From Pseudanabaena mucicola str. Chao 1806 (lineage in GTDB: Bacteria > Cyanobacteriota > Cyanobacteriia > Pseudanabaenales > Pseudanabaenaceae), in assembly GCF_030323025.1 (NCBI RefSeq), contig NZ_CP097329.1, positions 2,652,001 through 2,716,000 of the forward strand: a DNA stretch of 64,000 bases, written 5' to 3'. The notes beneath the pieces were generated by a model that did no database searches, was not told where the DNA came from, and worked only from the letters and a program-made list of their open reading frames with translations. Positions 18,072 to 26,855 of the stretch are shown here, in pieces. Position 1 is the stretch's first letter; the number at the start of each line of letters is the position of its first letter. The position numbers and the translations under genes were made by a program.

Positions 18072-19164
18072 AATTTAAAAAACTGCAAATTGTTCTTGTA
18101 AAGCCATCTTCAATGGATGTTGTTGGTCTCCATCCTAAATTTCCAACTTTAGTAATATCTGGACAATTTCTGGAAACATTACTTCTGAGATATTCTCGAT
18201 CATTAGCAACCATATTCTTAATTACCTTTAAATTCTTATCAGGAAATAGATTAATGAGTCTATTTGCTAAATCAAAAACACTAATTTCACATTGATCGTT
18301 ACCAATATTATAAGCTTGTCCATTTTCACCTTTAAGCAATACTGTAAAAAAGCCAATTGTCGCATCCGCAATATAACAAAATGCTCTAGTTGCTGTGCCA
18401 TCACTATTGATCTGAATATCTCGATCATTAATTATATCAGCCACAAAATCTGCATAGACCCTGCCATCATCTAAACTCATCCCAAATCCGTAGGTGTGAA
18501 ATGGTCGGACAATTTTGGTTGGTAATCCATATTGATGAAACCAAGATACACACATTGTTTCTGCCATTCTTTTGCTCTCGGCATAGCATGAACGTAGATT
18601 TGTGGGATCTAAATATCCATATTGATCTTCTTTAGTTGGTATCTGAGAATCATCAACTTGACCATATACTTCACCACTGCTAAAAAATAAAAACCCTTTT
18701 AGTTGATGCTCATGAGCTAAAGTCAACAAATTATGAGTTCCTAATAGATTCGCGTTAAGTGTGCCAACTGGATCTTTTGTATAATATTTAGGACTAGCCT
18801 GACTCGCTGCATGAATAATATAATCAATCGTCTCAATATAATCTATGGGATTACATACATCTTGTACTAAAATTTTAAAATCAATCCTATCTTGATATTT
18901 AGAAAATCTATTTAAGGCTTTATTTCTATTTCTCACAAGTCCAATAACTTGGATATTTAGATTTTTGATACTATTTAAATATAATAGTGATTCCACAATA
19001 TAAGCTGGCAAAAAACCATTTGCACCTGATATTAAAACCGTTGAATTTTTAAGATTTTCCCAAGGCAAATCAGTAGAAATAATTCTTATCAAATCTTCTT
19101 GAATAATATTTTTCTCATTTTTTTTCTCATTTTTTTTCTCATTATTTATAATATTTCTATTCAT
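18064..19164 (-). CDS. NAD-dependent epimerase/dehydratase (extended SDR)
   Basis: A 366-residue extended short-chain dehydrogenase. The nucleotide-binding motif appears as [19 protein letters not shown] near residue 45, with Pro in place of the third Gly. The catalytic pair is in [10 protein letters not shown] (YxxxK), and a serine lies upstream in [10 protein letters not shown]. It resembles UDP-glucuronate decarboxylase-type epimerases. In this operon it probably reduces or epimerises the CDP-keto-deoxysugar. The N-terminus has a tandem [10 protein letters not shown] repeat encoded by repeated TTTTTTCTCAT units (19101-19142), a likely slippage site. It overlaps rfbH by 8 bp. Confidence 0.85.
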   Translation of the reverse strand: MNRNIINNEKKNEKKNEKNIIQEDLIRIISTDLPWENLKNSTVLISGANGFLPAYIVESLLYLNSIKNLNIQVIGLVRNRNKALNRFSKYQDRIDFKILVQDVCNPIDYIETIDYIIHAASQASPKYYTKDPVGTLNANLLGTHNLLTLAHEHQLKGFLFFSSGEVYGQVDDSQIPTKEDQYGYLDPTNLRSCYAESKRMAETMCVSWFHQYGLPTKIVRPFHTYGFGMSLDDGRVYADFVADIINDRDIQINSDGTATRAFCYIADATIGFFTVLLKGENGQAYNIGNDQCEISVFDLANRLINLFPDKNLKVIKNMVANDREYLRSNVSRNCPDITKVGNLGWRPTTSIEDGFTRTICSFLNYV

Positions 19165-20521
19165 TGCCTAAATTCTCAATAAAATCATGAACAACTGAGG
19201 ATATATAGTTAAGCATTTCCACAGTTAAACTGGGAAATAATCCTAACCAAAAGGAATTTTGCATGACGCGATCGCTATTACACAAATTTCCAACAACTCT
19301 GTAGGATAAATCTTGATATGCAGGTTGTTTAGTTAAATTTCCCCCAAATAATAGTCGCGTTCCTATTTTCTTTTTCTCTAAATATTGAACTAAATCATTG
19401 CGTGTAAATGGAGCATTATCTTTAACTGAAATTAAAAAACCAAACCAACTAGGCTTAGAATTGAATGTTGCTTCAGGTAATATCAAAAAGTCTTGCAAAT
19501 CCTCTAGTTTTTGCTTCAGAAAATCAAAATTTTCTCGGCGCTTAGTAATAAAACTAGGTAACTTATCTAATTGAGCTAAACCAATAGCCGCCTGCATATC
19601 GGTCATTTTGAGATTAAACCCAAGATGAGAATAGGTATATTTATGATCATAGCCAAAGGGTAAATCTCCCAATTGCCACTCAAAACGCTTGTTACAAGTA
19701 TTATCAACTCCAGTCGCACACCAGCAATCTCTCCCCCAGTCGCGAAAAGATTCAACAATTTTTTTGAGTTTTGTGTCATTGGTCAAAACTGCGCCGCCTT
19801 CCCCCATAGTCATGTGATGGGCTGGATAAAAACTTACTGTCGATAAATGTCCAAAAGTTCCAGTTCTCTTTCCATTATAGAGAGAGCCTACCGCATCACA
19901 ATTGTCTTCAACTAACCAGAGATCGTGTTTTTGGGCAAAGGCAATTACTGCATCAATATCAAAGGGATTACCCAAAGTATGGGCGAGCATAATTGCACGG
20001 GTTTTGGATGAAAGAGCCGCTTCTAATTGTGATATGTCGATTTCATAGTTAGGAAACTGAATATCTACAAATACAGGGACTAATTGATTTTGAAAAATAG
20101 GATTAACGGTTGTTGGAAAACCTGCAGCGACTGTAATCACTTCATCACCTGTCTTTAATCTCTGTTCACCCAACTTTGGAGAAGTTAGCGCTGTAATTGC
20201 TAATAGATTTGCCGAAGATCCAGAATTTACTAATAGACAATGTTTCACCCCAATCCATGCAGCAAAACGCTTTTCAAATTCGGCGGCATAGCGCCCAGTA
20301 GTTAACCAAAAATCAAGGGATGCATCAACTAAATTGAGTATTTCTGCTTCATCAAATACTTTCCCTGAGACAGGAATATAGGTTTCACCAGCGATAAATT
20401 CTTTTGTAGAAAATTTGTATTGATAATAATTTATAACCGATGCAAAAACTTGCGATCGCAAAGCTTGTTCTTGTTCATCAGAGTTACTAATAAGTGGAGA
20501 ATGTGAATTTGAGATTGTCAT
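19157..20521 (-). CDS. rfbH: CDP-4-dehydro-6-deoxyglucose 3-dehydratase (E1, RfbH type)
   Basis: PMP-dependent iron-sulfur dehydratase that removes the C3 hydroxyl of CDP-4-keto-6-deoxyglucose. At 454 residues it has the DegT/DnrJ/EryC1 aminotransferase fold, but the usual PLP lysine is replaced by His in [16 protein letters not shown] (about residue 236), the hallmark of E1. Cysteines for the [2Fe-2S] cluster are visible in EDNCDAVG and [12 protein letters not shown]. Family knowledge says a separate E3 reductase is needed; none is in the window. It sits 7 bp after rfbG and overlaps the epimerase, in one operon with rfbF. Confidence 0.93.
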   Translation of the reverse strand: MTISNSHSPLISNSDEQEQALRSQVFASVINYYQYKFSTKEFIAGETYIPVSGKVFDEAEILNLVDASLDFWLTTGRYAAEFEKRFAAWIGVKHCLLVNSGSSANLLAITALTSPKLGEQRLKTGDEVITVAAGFPTTVNPIFQNQLVPVFVDIQFPNYEIDISQLEAALSSKTRAIMLAHTLGNPFDIDAVIAFAQKHDLWLVEDNCDAVGSLYNGKRTGTFGHLSTVSFYPAHHMTMGEGGAVLTNDTKLKKIVESFRDWGRDCWCATGVDNTCNKRFEWQLGDLPFGYDHKYTYSHLGFNLKMTDMQAAIGLAQLDKLPSFITKRRENFDFLKQKLEDLQDFLILPEATFNSKPSWFGFLISVKDNAPFTRNDLVQYLEKKKIGTRLLFGGNLTKQPAYQDLSYRVVGNLCNSDRVMQNSFWLGLFPSLTVEMLNYISSVVHDFIENLGNE

Positions 20522-20528
20522 CTAGATT

Positions 20529-21521
20529 TTATTGATATTTATTTAATTGTGGCTGTAAAAAATCTGTATACCAAGTGATCGCTTCTTGTAAGCCTTCTTC
20601 CAATGAGTAACATGAACTCCAATTTAAAAGTTTTCTTGCCTTAGCTGCTGACAAATACTGATGCTCGATTTCATTTTTAGCTTGATTAGAAATCTCTGGC
20701 TGTAAATATTCTTTACCCATCAGAGTTAAAATTCTATGAACAATATCGATCACAGATATTTGTAATTCATTGCTAAAGTTAAAAGCTTCGCCTAAAATTT
20801 CAGGACGATCCATATTTTCGGCTAGATAGAGATAGGCAAGGACTCCATCTTTTACATAAAAATAATCTCGAATATAGTTGCCGTTACTGCGAATTATCAC
20901 TGGGCGATCGCTTAAAGCTGAACGAATTGTATCAGGAATAATCCGATTAAAATTAAGATCACCGCCGCCATAAAAATTGCCACAACGAGTCACACAAACA
21001 GGGAGATTATAACTTTTGTAATAAGTCTGACAAATGAGATCGGCGCAGCTTTTGGAAACATCATAGGGATGATCTCCCTGTAAAGGTGTAGTTTCGTCAT
21101 AGGGCATATTTTTTTGAGCGCCGTAAGCCTTATCACTAGAAGCAGCGATAATTCGTCCCACAGTGCCAACACGCCGACAGGCTTCCAAAACATTCCATGT
21201 GCCTTTGATATTGGCTTCAAAGGTGGATAATGGTTCCCGATTAGCTACTCCCACAATAGTTTGGGCTGCTAAATGAAATACGGTTTCCACTTCATATTCA
21301 TTGATGGTGCGCTCTAGGACTGATATATCTTCGACTTTGCCATAGACTGTAACCATTCTCTTTTCTAATCCCATTTGGAACAATCTCGATTGAGGAGTCC
21401 AGTCTCTTATGAGTCCGACTACTTTTGCGCCGCGATCGACTAGTTCTTGAGTCATCCAACTGCCTAAAAAGCCAGTACAGCCTGTGACTAAAACGGATCG
21501 ATTTTGCCAAAAGTTATTCAT
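20529..21521 (-). CDS. rfbG: CDP-glucose 4,6-dehydratase
   Basis: Converts CDP-glucose to CDP-4-keto-6-deoxyglucose with bound NAD. I chose ATG at 21521 ([14 protein letters not shown], 330 residues). This start overlaps the rfbF stop as ATGA, the usual coupled arrangement, while the longer open frame would overlap rfbF by 40 bp. [14 protein letters not shown] is the Rossmann motif, and the catalytic YxxxK lies in [11 protein letters not shown] near residue 157. It is second in the CDP-sugar operon. Confidence 0.94.
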   Translation of the reverse strand: MNNFWQNRSVLVTGCTGFLGSWMTQELVDRGAKVVGLIRDWTPQSRLFQMGLEKRMVTVYGKVEDISVLERTINEYEVETVFHLAAQTIVGVANREPLSTFEANIKGTWNVLEACRRVGTVGRIIAASSDKAYGAQKNMPYDETTPLQGDHPYDVSKSCADLICQTYYKSYNLPVCVTRCGNFYGGGDLNFNRIIPDTIRSALSDRPVIIRSNGNYIRDYFYVKDGVLAYLYLAENMDRPEILGEAFNFSNELQISVIDIVHRILTLMGKEYLQPEISNQAKNEIEHQYLSAAKARKLLNWSSCYSLEEGLQEAITWYTDFLQPQLNKYQ

Positions 21522-22297
21522 AACCAGACCTTCCAAGGTGCATTCTTGCTTGCCCACAACTCATTCAAATATTTATATTCCCGATAGGTGTCCATGGCAT
21601 AGAAGAATCCATGATGTCTATATGCCATCAGTTGCCCATTCTTAGCAAGATTCTCCAATGGTTCCTGTTCTAAAATGCAATCCAAACCTCCCAAATAATT
21701 GAAAACTTCGCGATTGAATACAAAAAAACCGACACTTGCCCACCCATCAATTTGAGGCTTTTCGGTGAAGTCTAACACTTCTTCGCGATCGCTAATATTC
21801 AGAATGCCAAATCGTGAGAAGGGGCGGACAGTGGTGACAGTAGCAATTTTGCCATGACTCCGATGAAATTCAAGCAAGGCAGGAATGTCAATATCCGCAA
21901 CGCCATCTCCATAGCTGACTATAAATATCTCATCATCGATATATTTGCTGACTAGTTTTAATCGCCCGCCCGTCATCGTCTCTAAGCCAGTATCCGCCAA
22001 TGTCACGGCAAAATCTTGATCACTGTGCATATGATATTGCACTTGCAATTGTTGACCTAAGCGAATTGTGAAGTCATTATTCATGGCTTCGTAATTCAGG
22101 AAGTATTCCTTAATCATATTGCCGCGATATCCTAAACAGAGGACGAAATCACTTAAACCATAATGGGCAAATAGTTTCATAATGTGCCAGAGAATCGGTC
22201 TTCCCCCAATCTCAACTAGTGGTTTAGGACGATATTCAGTTTCTTCTCGCAGTCTTGTACCCTGTCCGCCACAAAATAAGATAACTTTCATTTGCAC
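21518..22297 (-). CDS. rfbF: Glucose-1-phosphate cytidylyltransferase
   Basis: Makes CDP-glucose from CTP and glucose-1-phosphate, the entry step to CDP-deoxysugars. The 259-residue length is standard. The nucleotidyltransferase signature [19 protein letters not shown] is at residues 7-25, and [16 protein letters not shown] carries the metal-binding Asp. It is the first gene of a six-gene reverse-strand operon that runs to 16321. About 180 bp separate it from a divergent gene at 22479, where the operon promoter should lie. Confidence 0.95.
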   Translation of the reverse strand: MQMKVILFCGGQGTRLREETEYRPKPLVEIGGRPILWHIMKLFAHYGLSDFVLCLGYRGNMIKEYFLNYEAMNNDFTIRLGQQLQVQYHMHSDQDFAVTLADTGLETMTGGRLKLVSKYIDDEIFIVSYGDGVADIDIPALLEFHRSHGKIATVTTVRPFSRFGILNISDREEVLDFTEKPQIDGWASVGFFVFNREVFNYLGGLDCILEQEPLENLAKNGQLMAYRHHGFFYAMDTYREYKYLNELWASKNAPWKVWL

Positions 22298-22478
22298 TCA
22301 CCCTCCATCAGTTCCTGATTTTATCGCAGTCGTATTCAAAGTACAGCGCTTTAATCTGTTATAGAGTTTTTCAAGAAAGCATGGCTATATAGGCTTAGTT
22401 TCCCACCTATCCCTGCTTAGTCAACCAATGCCAAGAGAATATTACAATAATGCTGGTCTTGTAAGATGAGTTGTAGCA

Positions 22479-23102
22479 GTGAATAAAAAAAGTTTAATCA
22501 CCATATTTTTTATCCTTATAACGATTTTTAGTATTTGGATTACTTTCACTCATATCGACTGGTTGAATCAAATTCAGGCGATCGCCCAAGAATCGGGAAT
22601 ATGGGGCTATGCGTTTTTTGTGATTACTTACGCGATCGCTACGTTACTTATCTTACCCGTGACCGCTTTTAATATTGCAGGTGGAGCACTCTATGGTGGT
22701 ATTGAGGGTTTATTAATAACATCCCTAGGAGCATTACTTTCAGCATTACTGGGTTTTATCTTGGCGCGATCGCTAAACTTTAGTGCTGATGATGAGCGTT
22801 GGGCAAAGATTAGCCAAAAGCTTGAGGATGGTGGTATTGCTTACTCCTTTGCCGCGAGACTACTGCCGATCATTCCCTATGGAGTAGTTAGTTTTGCCGC
22901 AGGCTTGAGTCCGATTAAGCGTCGTGATTATTTAATAGGAACTTTACTGGGTACACCATTGGGAATTGCCCCTTTTGTATTTTTGGGGAGTACAGGGGTA
23001 CAAATGGGAACTAGTGATGATGTGCTACCTTTATTGGCTAGTAGCATGGGGCTAGCGGTGTTGATTGCAGTAGGCACATGGTACAAATCCAGCCAAAACT
23101 GA
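22479..23102 (+). CDS. TVP38/TMEM64 (VTT-domain, DedA-like) membrane protein
   Basis: A 207-residue membrane protein with a VTT/SNARE-associated domain. The family core is seen as NIAGGALYGGIEGLLITSLG, then ALLGFILARS, and the second half PYGVVSFAAGLSPIKRRDYL with the typical GT(x)LGxxP stretch GTLLGTPLGIAPFVFLG. DedA-type proteins are linked to lipid-carrier or phospholipid translocation and membrane homeostasis. It starts with GTG in TTGTAGCAGTGAAT. A terminator-like hairpin follows. Confidence 0.88.
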   Translation: MNKKSLITIFFILITIFSIWITFTHIDWLNQIQAIAQESGIWGYAFFVITYAIATLLILPVTAFNIAGGALYGGIEGLLITSLGALLSALLGFILARSLNFSADDERWAKISQKLEDGGIAYSFAARLLPIIPYGVVSFAAGLSPIKRRDYLIGTLLGTPLGIAPFVFLGSTGVQMGTSDDVLPLLASSMGLAVLIAVGTWYKSSQN

Positions 23103-23107
23103 ATCCC

Positions 23108-23140
23108 AAATTAAAAAATGGCTCTGCCATTTTTTAATTT
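23108..23140. terminator. Stem-loop after the VTT-domain gene
   Basis: Arms of 15 bases (23108-23122 and 23126-23140) are exact complements around the loop TCT, with A-rich and T-rich outer stems suited to a bidirectional rho-independent terminator. It is 6 bp after the stop at 23102. Confidence 0.7.
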
Positions 23141-23170
23141 CAAAACCTTTACGGACTCTACAGGAAGATT

Positions 23171-24595
23171 ATGCCAAACTTAGATAATATTCTCAATCAG
23201 AATGTTGATAGCCTTGACCAAAGCCGATCGCTAAGATGGGATTGGTATCTAGTAGCAGGAAGTCTAGGGATTTTCGCACTCGCCTTATTTCTGCATTTTT
23301 GGCAATTAGGCACAATCCCCTATCCTGTTTTTGATGAATCTCTATTTGGTCAATATGCTAAGGAATACCTAGAAGGTAATCCCACTTGGGAAGGACATCC
23401 GCCACTGGGCAAATATTTCATTATGTTGGGGATTTTGCTGTTTGGAGAACATGAATTTGGCTATCGGATTTTTGGGGCAAGCTTTGGCTCCATTCTGCCT
23501 TTACTGATGATTGGCATGGTTTATCGTCTGACTTACCAACGCAATTTAGCCCTTTTGTCAGGATTCTTTTTATTAAGCGATGGATTGTTTTTAGTTGAGT
23601 CGCGCTTCGCTCTCATTAATGTTTTTTTAGTTTCCTTTGGTTTGGCATCACAAATATTTTTGTTGGCAGGATTGGGTCAGAGAGGGAAATTACGCACATT
23701 TTTACTCTGTTGTGCAGGGCTTATGCTAGGTGCAACTGCTTCTGTAAAGTGGAATGGGCTAGGATTTAGTCTCTTGCTATTTTTAGTAGTCCTGTGGGTA
23801 TGGGCGATCGCAAAGTTCTTTCCCAAAAAACTTTCGCGGTTAGGTATCCTTGCCGAAATCACAAAATTGCATTGGTGGCAATATCTCCTGTGTTTTGGAG
23901 TCATGCCGATCGCCTTCTATTCAGTACAGTGGATTCCTCTATTTATGCTAAATCCTGGAGGCATAGAGCCAGAAAGTGGTTTTGGAGCAATTCATTCCTT
24001 TTGGCTATCTTTTGTGAGAGTCCATGAACATATTCTTTGGTGGCATTCTACCGATGTGATGATGAATAATGATCCAGAGCATCCCTCCCATCCTTACTGT
24101 TCATTAGCATTTTCTTGGGCAGTTTTGGCAAGACCTGTTGGCTACTACTTTCAAGAGCGTGATGGATATTTCACAGTAGTTCAAGGGCTTGGCAACCCCC
24201 TTTTGTGGTGGCTCTCAACTTTGACCATAGTTGGTATCAGCATTGCTTCAGTTTTGCCAAAATTGCGACAATTCGCAAATATTGGGATTACCAATTATTT
24301 GCTGTTAGGATATTTCTCGAATTATGTACCTTGGCTAATAGTCAAGCGATGCCTATTTGTCTATCACTATATGTCTTCAGCGATGTTTAGCTTTGTGGCT
24401 TTAGCATGGCTAGTCTGTCAAATCTTTACCCAAAAAGGACTAATCCGCTATCTCGGTTATGGCATTATTGCCACCGTGATCATCAGCCAACTCTTCTTTA
24501 TGCCAATTTGGTTAGGACTTCCCATTCTTCCTGAAGATTTCTATCATCGCATTTGGTTTATGCCACACAGTTTGCCAGGTTTTAACTGGATTTGA
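23171..24595 (+). CDS. Dolichyl-phosphate-mannose-protein mannosyltransferase-like (PMT/GT39)
   Basis: A 474-residue integral membrane glycosyltransferase of the GT-C type. Loop 1 carries VFDESLFGQYAKEYLEG with the catalytic Asp-Glu pair, followed by PTWEGHPPLGKYFIM, which is typical of PMT proteins. About ten helices follow. An HEHILWWHSTD motif near residue 286 recalls the PMT His-rich luminal loop. It probably transfers a lipid-linked mannose or related sugar to secreted proteins or glycans. It converges on and overlaps the GT2 gene at 24544 by 52 bp. Confidence 0.85.
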   Translation: MPNLDNILNQNVDSLDQSRSLRWDWYLVAGSLGIFALALFLHFWQLGTIPYPVFDESLFGQYAKEYLEGNPTWEGHPPLGKYFIMLGILLFGEHEFGYRIFGASFGSILPLLMIGMVYRLTYQRNLALLSGFFLLSDGLFLVESRFALINVFLVSFGLASQIFLLAGLGQRGKLRTFLLCCAGLMLGATASVKWNGLGFSLLLFLVVLWVWAIAKFFPKKLSRLGILAEITKLHWWQYLLCFGVMPIAFYSVQWIPLFMLNPGGIEPESGFGAIHSFWLSFVRVHEHILWWHSTDVMMNNDPEHPSHPYCSLAFSWAVLARPVGYYFQERDGYFTVVQGLGNPLLWWLSTLTIVGISIASVLPKLRQFANIGITNYLLLGYFSNYVPWLIVKRCLFVYHYMSSAMFSFVALAWLVCQIFTQKGLIRYLGYGIIATVIISQLFFMPIWLGLPILPEDFYHRIWFMPHSLPGFNWI

Positions 24596-25317
24596 GCCGA
24601 TTCTCGACAGGATTGCTTCAGTTGCCAACATTCCCAAAACATCTTGAGAATAACTTTGATATTTGCACCTGTAGCGACACCAAATTTGCGGGGGAAGTGC
24701 TGCACGGGTAACTCGATAATTGGTGCAATATTTGGTAATTGCTGCAATCTCATAAGAAACTCAGCGCTAAATAAAGCCCCGTCGGATGTGATTGGTTTCA
24801 CGGATTGGTAAATGGTGCGAGGAAATAGTTTAAAGGCGCAGTCAATATCTCTAACCTTAAGTCCCAGTACCCATTGAATGAACTGGTGATATAGCCAAGC
24901 ATTAAGCGATCGCAAAAATGCATCAGCACGTTTTGCCCGATAGCCAATCACGATCTGTGAATTGGGTTGAGAGTTGCCGATATATGGCATAAACCGATCT
25001 AGATCGCTAATGTCAAACTGTCCATCGCCATCGGTCAAGAAAATATATTCATGGAGCGCACGATCAAATCCACTGCGTAAAGCAGCGCCATAACCGAGAT
25101 TTTGAGGATGATTAATCAGACGAATCTGAGGGTTTTGCTTAGCAAGATCACTCACGATCGCAGGGGTGGCATCGCTAGAGCCGTCATTCACGACAATAAT
25201 CTCATAGCAAATCTGGCGATCGCTTAAGTAGTTCACTGCCGAGGCGATCACCTGACCAATATTTTCGGCTTCGTTATAGGCAGGAAATACTACAGATATA
25301 GATAGAGAAGGTTTCAT
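24544..25317 (-). CDS. GT2 glycosyltransferase, dolichyl-phosphate mannose synthase-like
   Basis: A 257-residue GT-A enzyme. SISVVFPAYNEAENIGQVI is the N-terminal strand and loop, IIVVNDGSSDATPAIV follows, and FLTDGDGQFDISDLDRF holds the metal-binding DGDGQ. No C-terminal membrane helices are present, like soluble DPM1. It probably loads a sugar on polyprenyl phosphate for the adjacent GT-C-type enzymes. It lies 32 bp downstream of the gene at 25350-26657 and is co-oriented with it. Confidence 0.88.
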   Translation of the reverse strand: MKPSLSISVVFPAYNEAENIGQVIASAVNYLSDRQICYEIIVVNDGSSDATPAIVSDLAKQNPQIRLINHPQNLGYGAALRSGFDRALHEYIFLTDGDGQFDISDLDRFMPYIGNSQPNSQIVIGYRAKRADAFLRSLNAWLYHQFIQWVLGLKVRDIDCAFKLFPRTIYQSVKPITSDGALFSAEFLMRLQQLPNIAPIIELPVQHFPRKFGVATGANIKVILKMFWECWQLKQSCRESAQIQLKPGKLCGINQMR

Positions 25318-25349
25318 GATGACGACTCACGGTGAAGAAAGCGAATGGC

Positions 25350-26657
25350 TTAAGGAATGACAGCAGGTGCTGATGCTAATGGTTGTGGACGAAATGTGTA
25401 GGATAAAATCACTAAAAACAAAATCACATTGACGGCACTCACTGTATAGACTACGCTTTGCAACCACATTTCGGGAATTGCATAAAACAAGTCTTCATAG
25501 TTGTATCGCAAGTAGGCATAGCCCACATTTGCTGCGCCCGTAATTGTCAAGCCCCAATAGATCCACTTAATCGCAGGAATTAAGGCGATCGCGATCACCA
25601 AAAAGCCAAGACCATAAAGCATATAGCGCTCATGCATTCTTGTCGGCAACATAAAAAATCCGAACAGCATGATGGAGATCGCGATGATTTGAGCCGTAAA
25701 TCTTGGAGTCGTAGAATCGGACGCAGTAAAGTGATGTTGCTGATAGAGAAATACACCCAACCAGATCAGGAGTATGCCCAAAAATATCAAACCAATTACC
25801 TTATAGCTAATTCCCAAAAATGTCGTATAGTCCCTGATCCAATTTGCCCAGCCCCAAAAATTAAAAGCATTCACCGAAGCAAAACTATAGTAATCGGCAG
25901 TCCCCTTGAGGAGTTTATATAGCGAAAAAAATGGTTTGCTAATATTGATTGTTTCGGGAGAGCCAATTCCGTAAAAGGGCAAAATGATTAACCAAATTAG
26001 TCCTAGTCCACCACCAGCGATCGCCGTCCATTTCCACCAAACTTGCCGAAACCATTGCGAAAGTACTAAGAATGGTGCAAAGAAAAGCCCTTGCGGTTTG
26101 ATGATGATCATTACCGCAATTAATAAACCCGACCTAATCACGTAATTTTGTTGAATCAGATAAAAAGCTAATAACATCAAAAAATTCATCAAGCCATCCA
26201 CCTGTCCCCAAACTCCTGACACAAATAACATCAAGGGATTAAAAGCATAAAGCAGACCGAGCTTATGAGCCGTAGCTTCAGTGGTATGTGGTTTTAAGAT
26301 CTCGGTGATCAATAAAGCGGAGCCAATATCTGCCAATACGGGCGGTAATTTAATCAGCACCATCAACAGCAAGCCATCGGTATGACTAAAATTTGGGTCA
26401 AAAAACTGGAAAATTTTGCCGATCATCCATAACACATAAAGATAGGTGGGCGGATAGTCGCAGTTGGTGGAGTAATTATAGAAATTAGCAAATCCCTGCT
26501 GCACCATAGTGATCGCCCAATCCTTATAAAGATTCATATCTACCCAAAAGGCGATCGGTAAGCTGATTAAGAAGAGGTGTAAGGCTAGGGCGATCGCTAA
26601 TCCTAGATAAAATCTTGGTACATCTAGTTTGAGAGTGGGGGTAGACATGTTGGTCAT
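25350..26657 (-). CDS. Multi-pass membrane mannosyltransferase-like protein (GT-C; GT87/PIG-M-like)
   Basis: A 435-residue protein with about ten helices. After helix 1 the loop VDMNLYKDWAITMVQQGFANF and the motif CDYPPTYLYVLWMIG match polyprenyl-phosphate-mannose-dependent GT-C transferases. Later, VWGQVDGLMNFLMLLA and PTRMHERYMLYGLGF are typical of this group (the MHERY box). Start choice is open: MTNM or, two codons later, another ATG. It probably uses the lipid-linked sugar made by the downstream GT2 gene. Confidence 0.82.
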   Translation of the reverse strand: MTNMSTPTLKLDVPRFYLGLAIALALHLFLISLPIAFWVDMNLYKDWAITMVQQGFANFYNYSTNCDYPPTYLYVLWMIGKIFQFFDPNFSHTDGLLLMVLIKLPPVLADIGSALLITEILKPHTTEATAHKLGLLYAFNPLMLFVSGVWGQVDGLMNFLMLLAFYLIQQNYVIRSGLLIAVMIIIKPQGLFFAPFLVLSQWFRQVWWKWTAIAGGGLGLIWLIILPFYGIGSPETINISKPFFSLYKLLKGTADYYSFASVNAFNFWGWANWIRDYTTFLGISYKVIGLIFLGILLIWLGVFLYQQHHFTASDSTTPRFTAQIIAISIMLFGFFMLPTRMHERYMLYGLGFLVIAIALIPAIKWIYWGLTITGAANVGYAYLRYNYEDLFYAIPEMWLQSVVYTVSAVNVILFLVILSYTFRPQPLASAPAVIP

Positions 26658-26713
26658 TGGTGGCTCAGAAAGCTAATCATCTTGGCACTAGACAAGTAAT
26701 ATAGCAAACCCCT

Positions 26714-26750
26714 CAAGAGAAAGGCGGCGCATCGCGCCGCCTTTCTCTTG
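26714..26750. terminator. Perfect 17-bp stem, 3-base loop
   Basis: CAAGAGAAAGGCGGCGC (26714-26730) is exactly complementary to 26734-26750 around ATC. It lies between the divergent glycosyltransferase and hpsA genes, so it is not at a 3' end. It may be a mobile palindrome or a regulatory cruciform rather than a terminator. Confidence 0.5.
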
Positions 26751-26855
26751 ATTTCAAGAGCGTCTCAATGGGAAACCTCATTCACAAAACAAAATATTTG
26801 CAATTTTTACAACTTGCTTGGGTAATATATTTCAGTCAGGTTGGTAGAAACTTTT

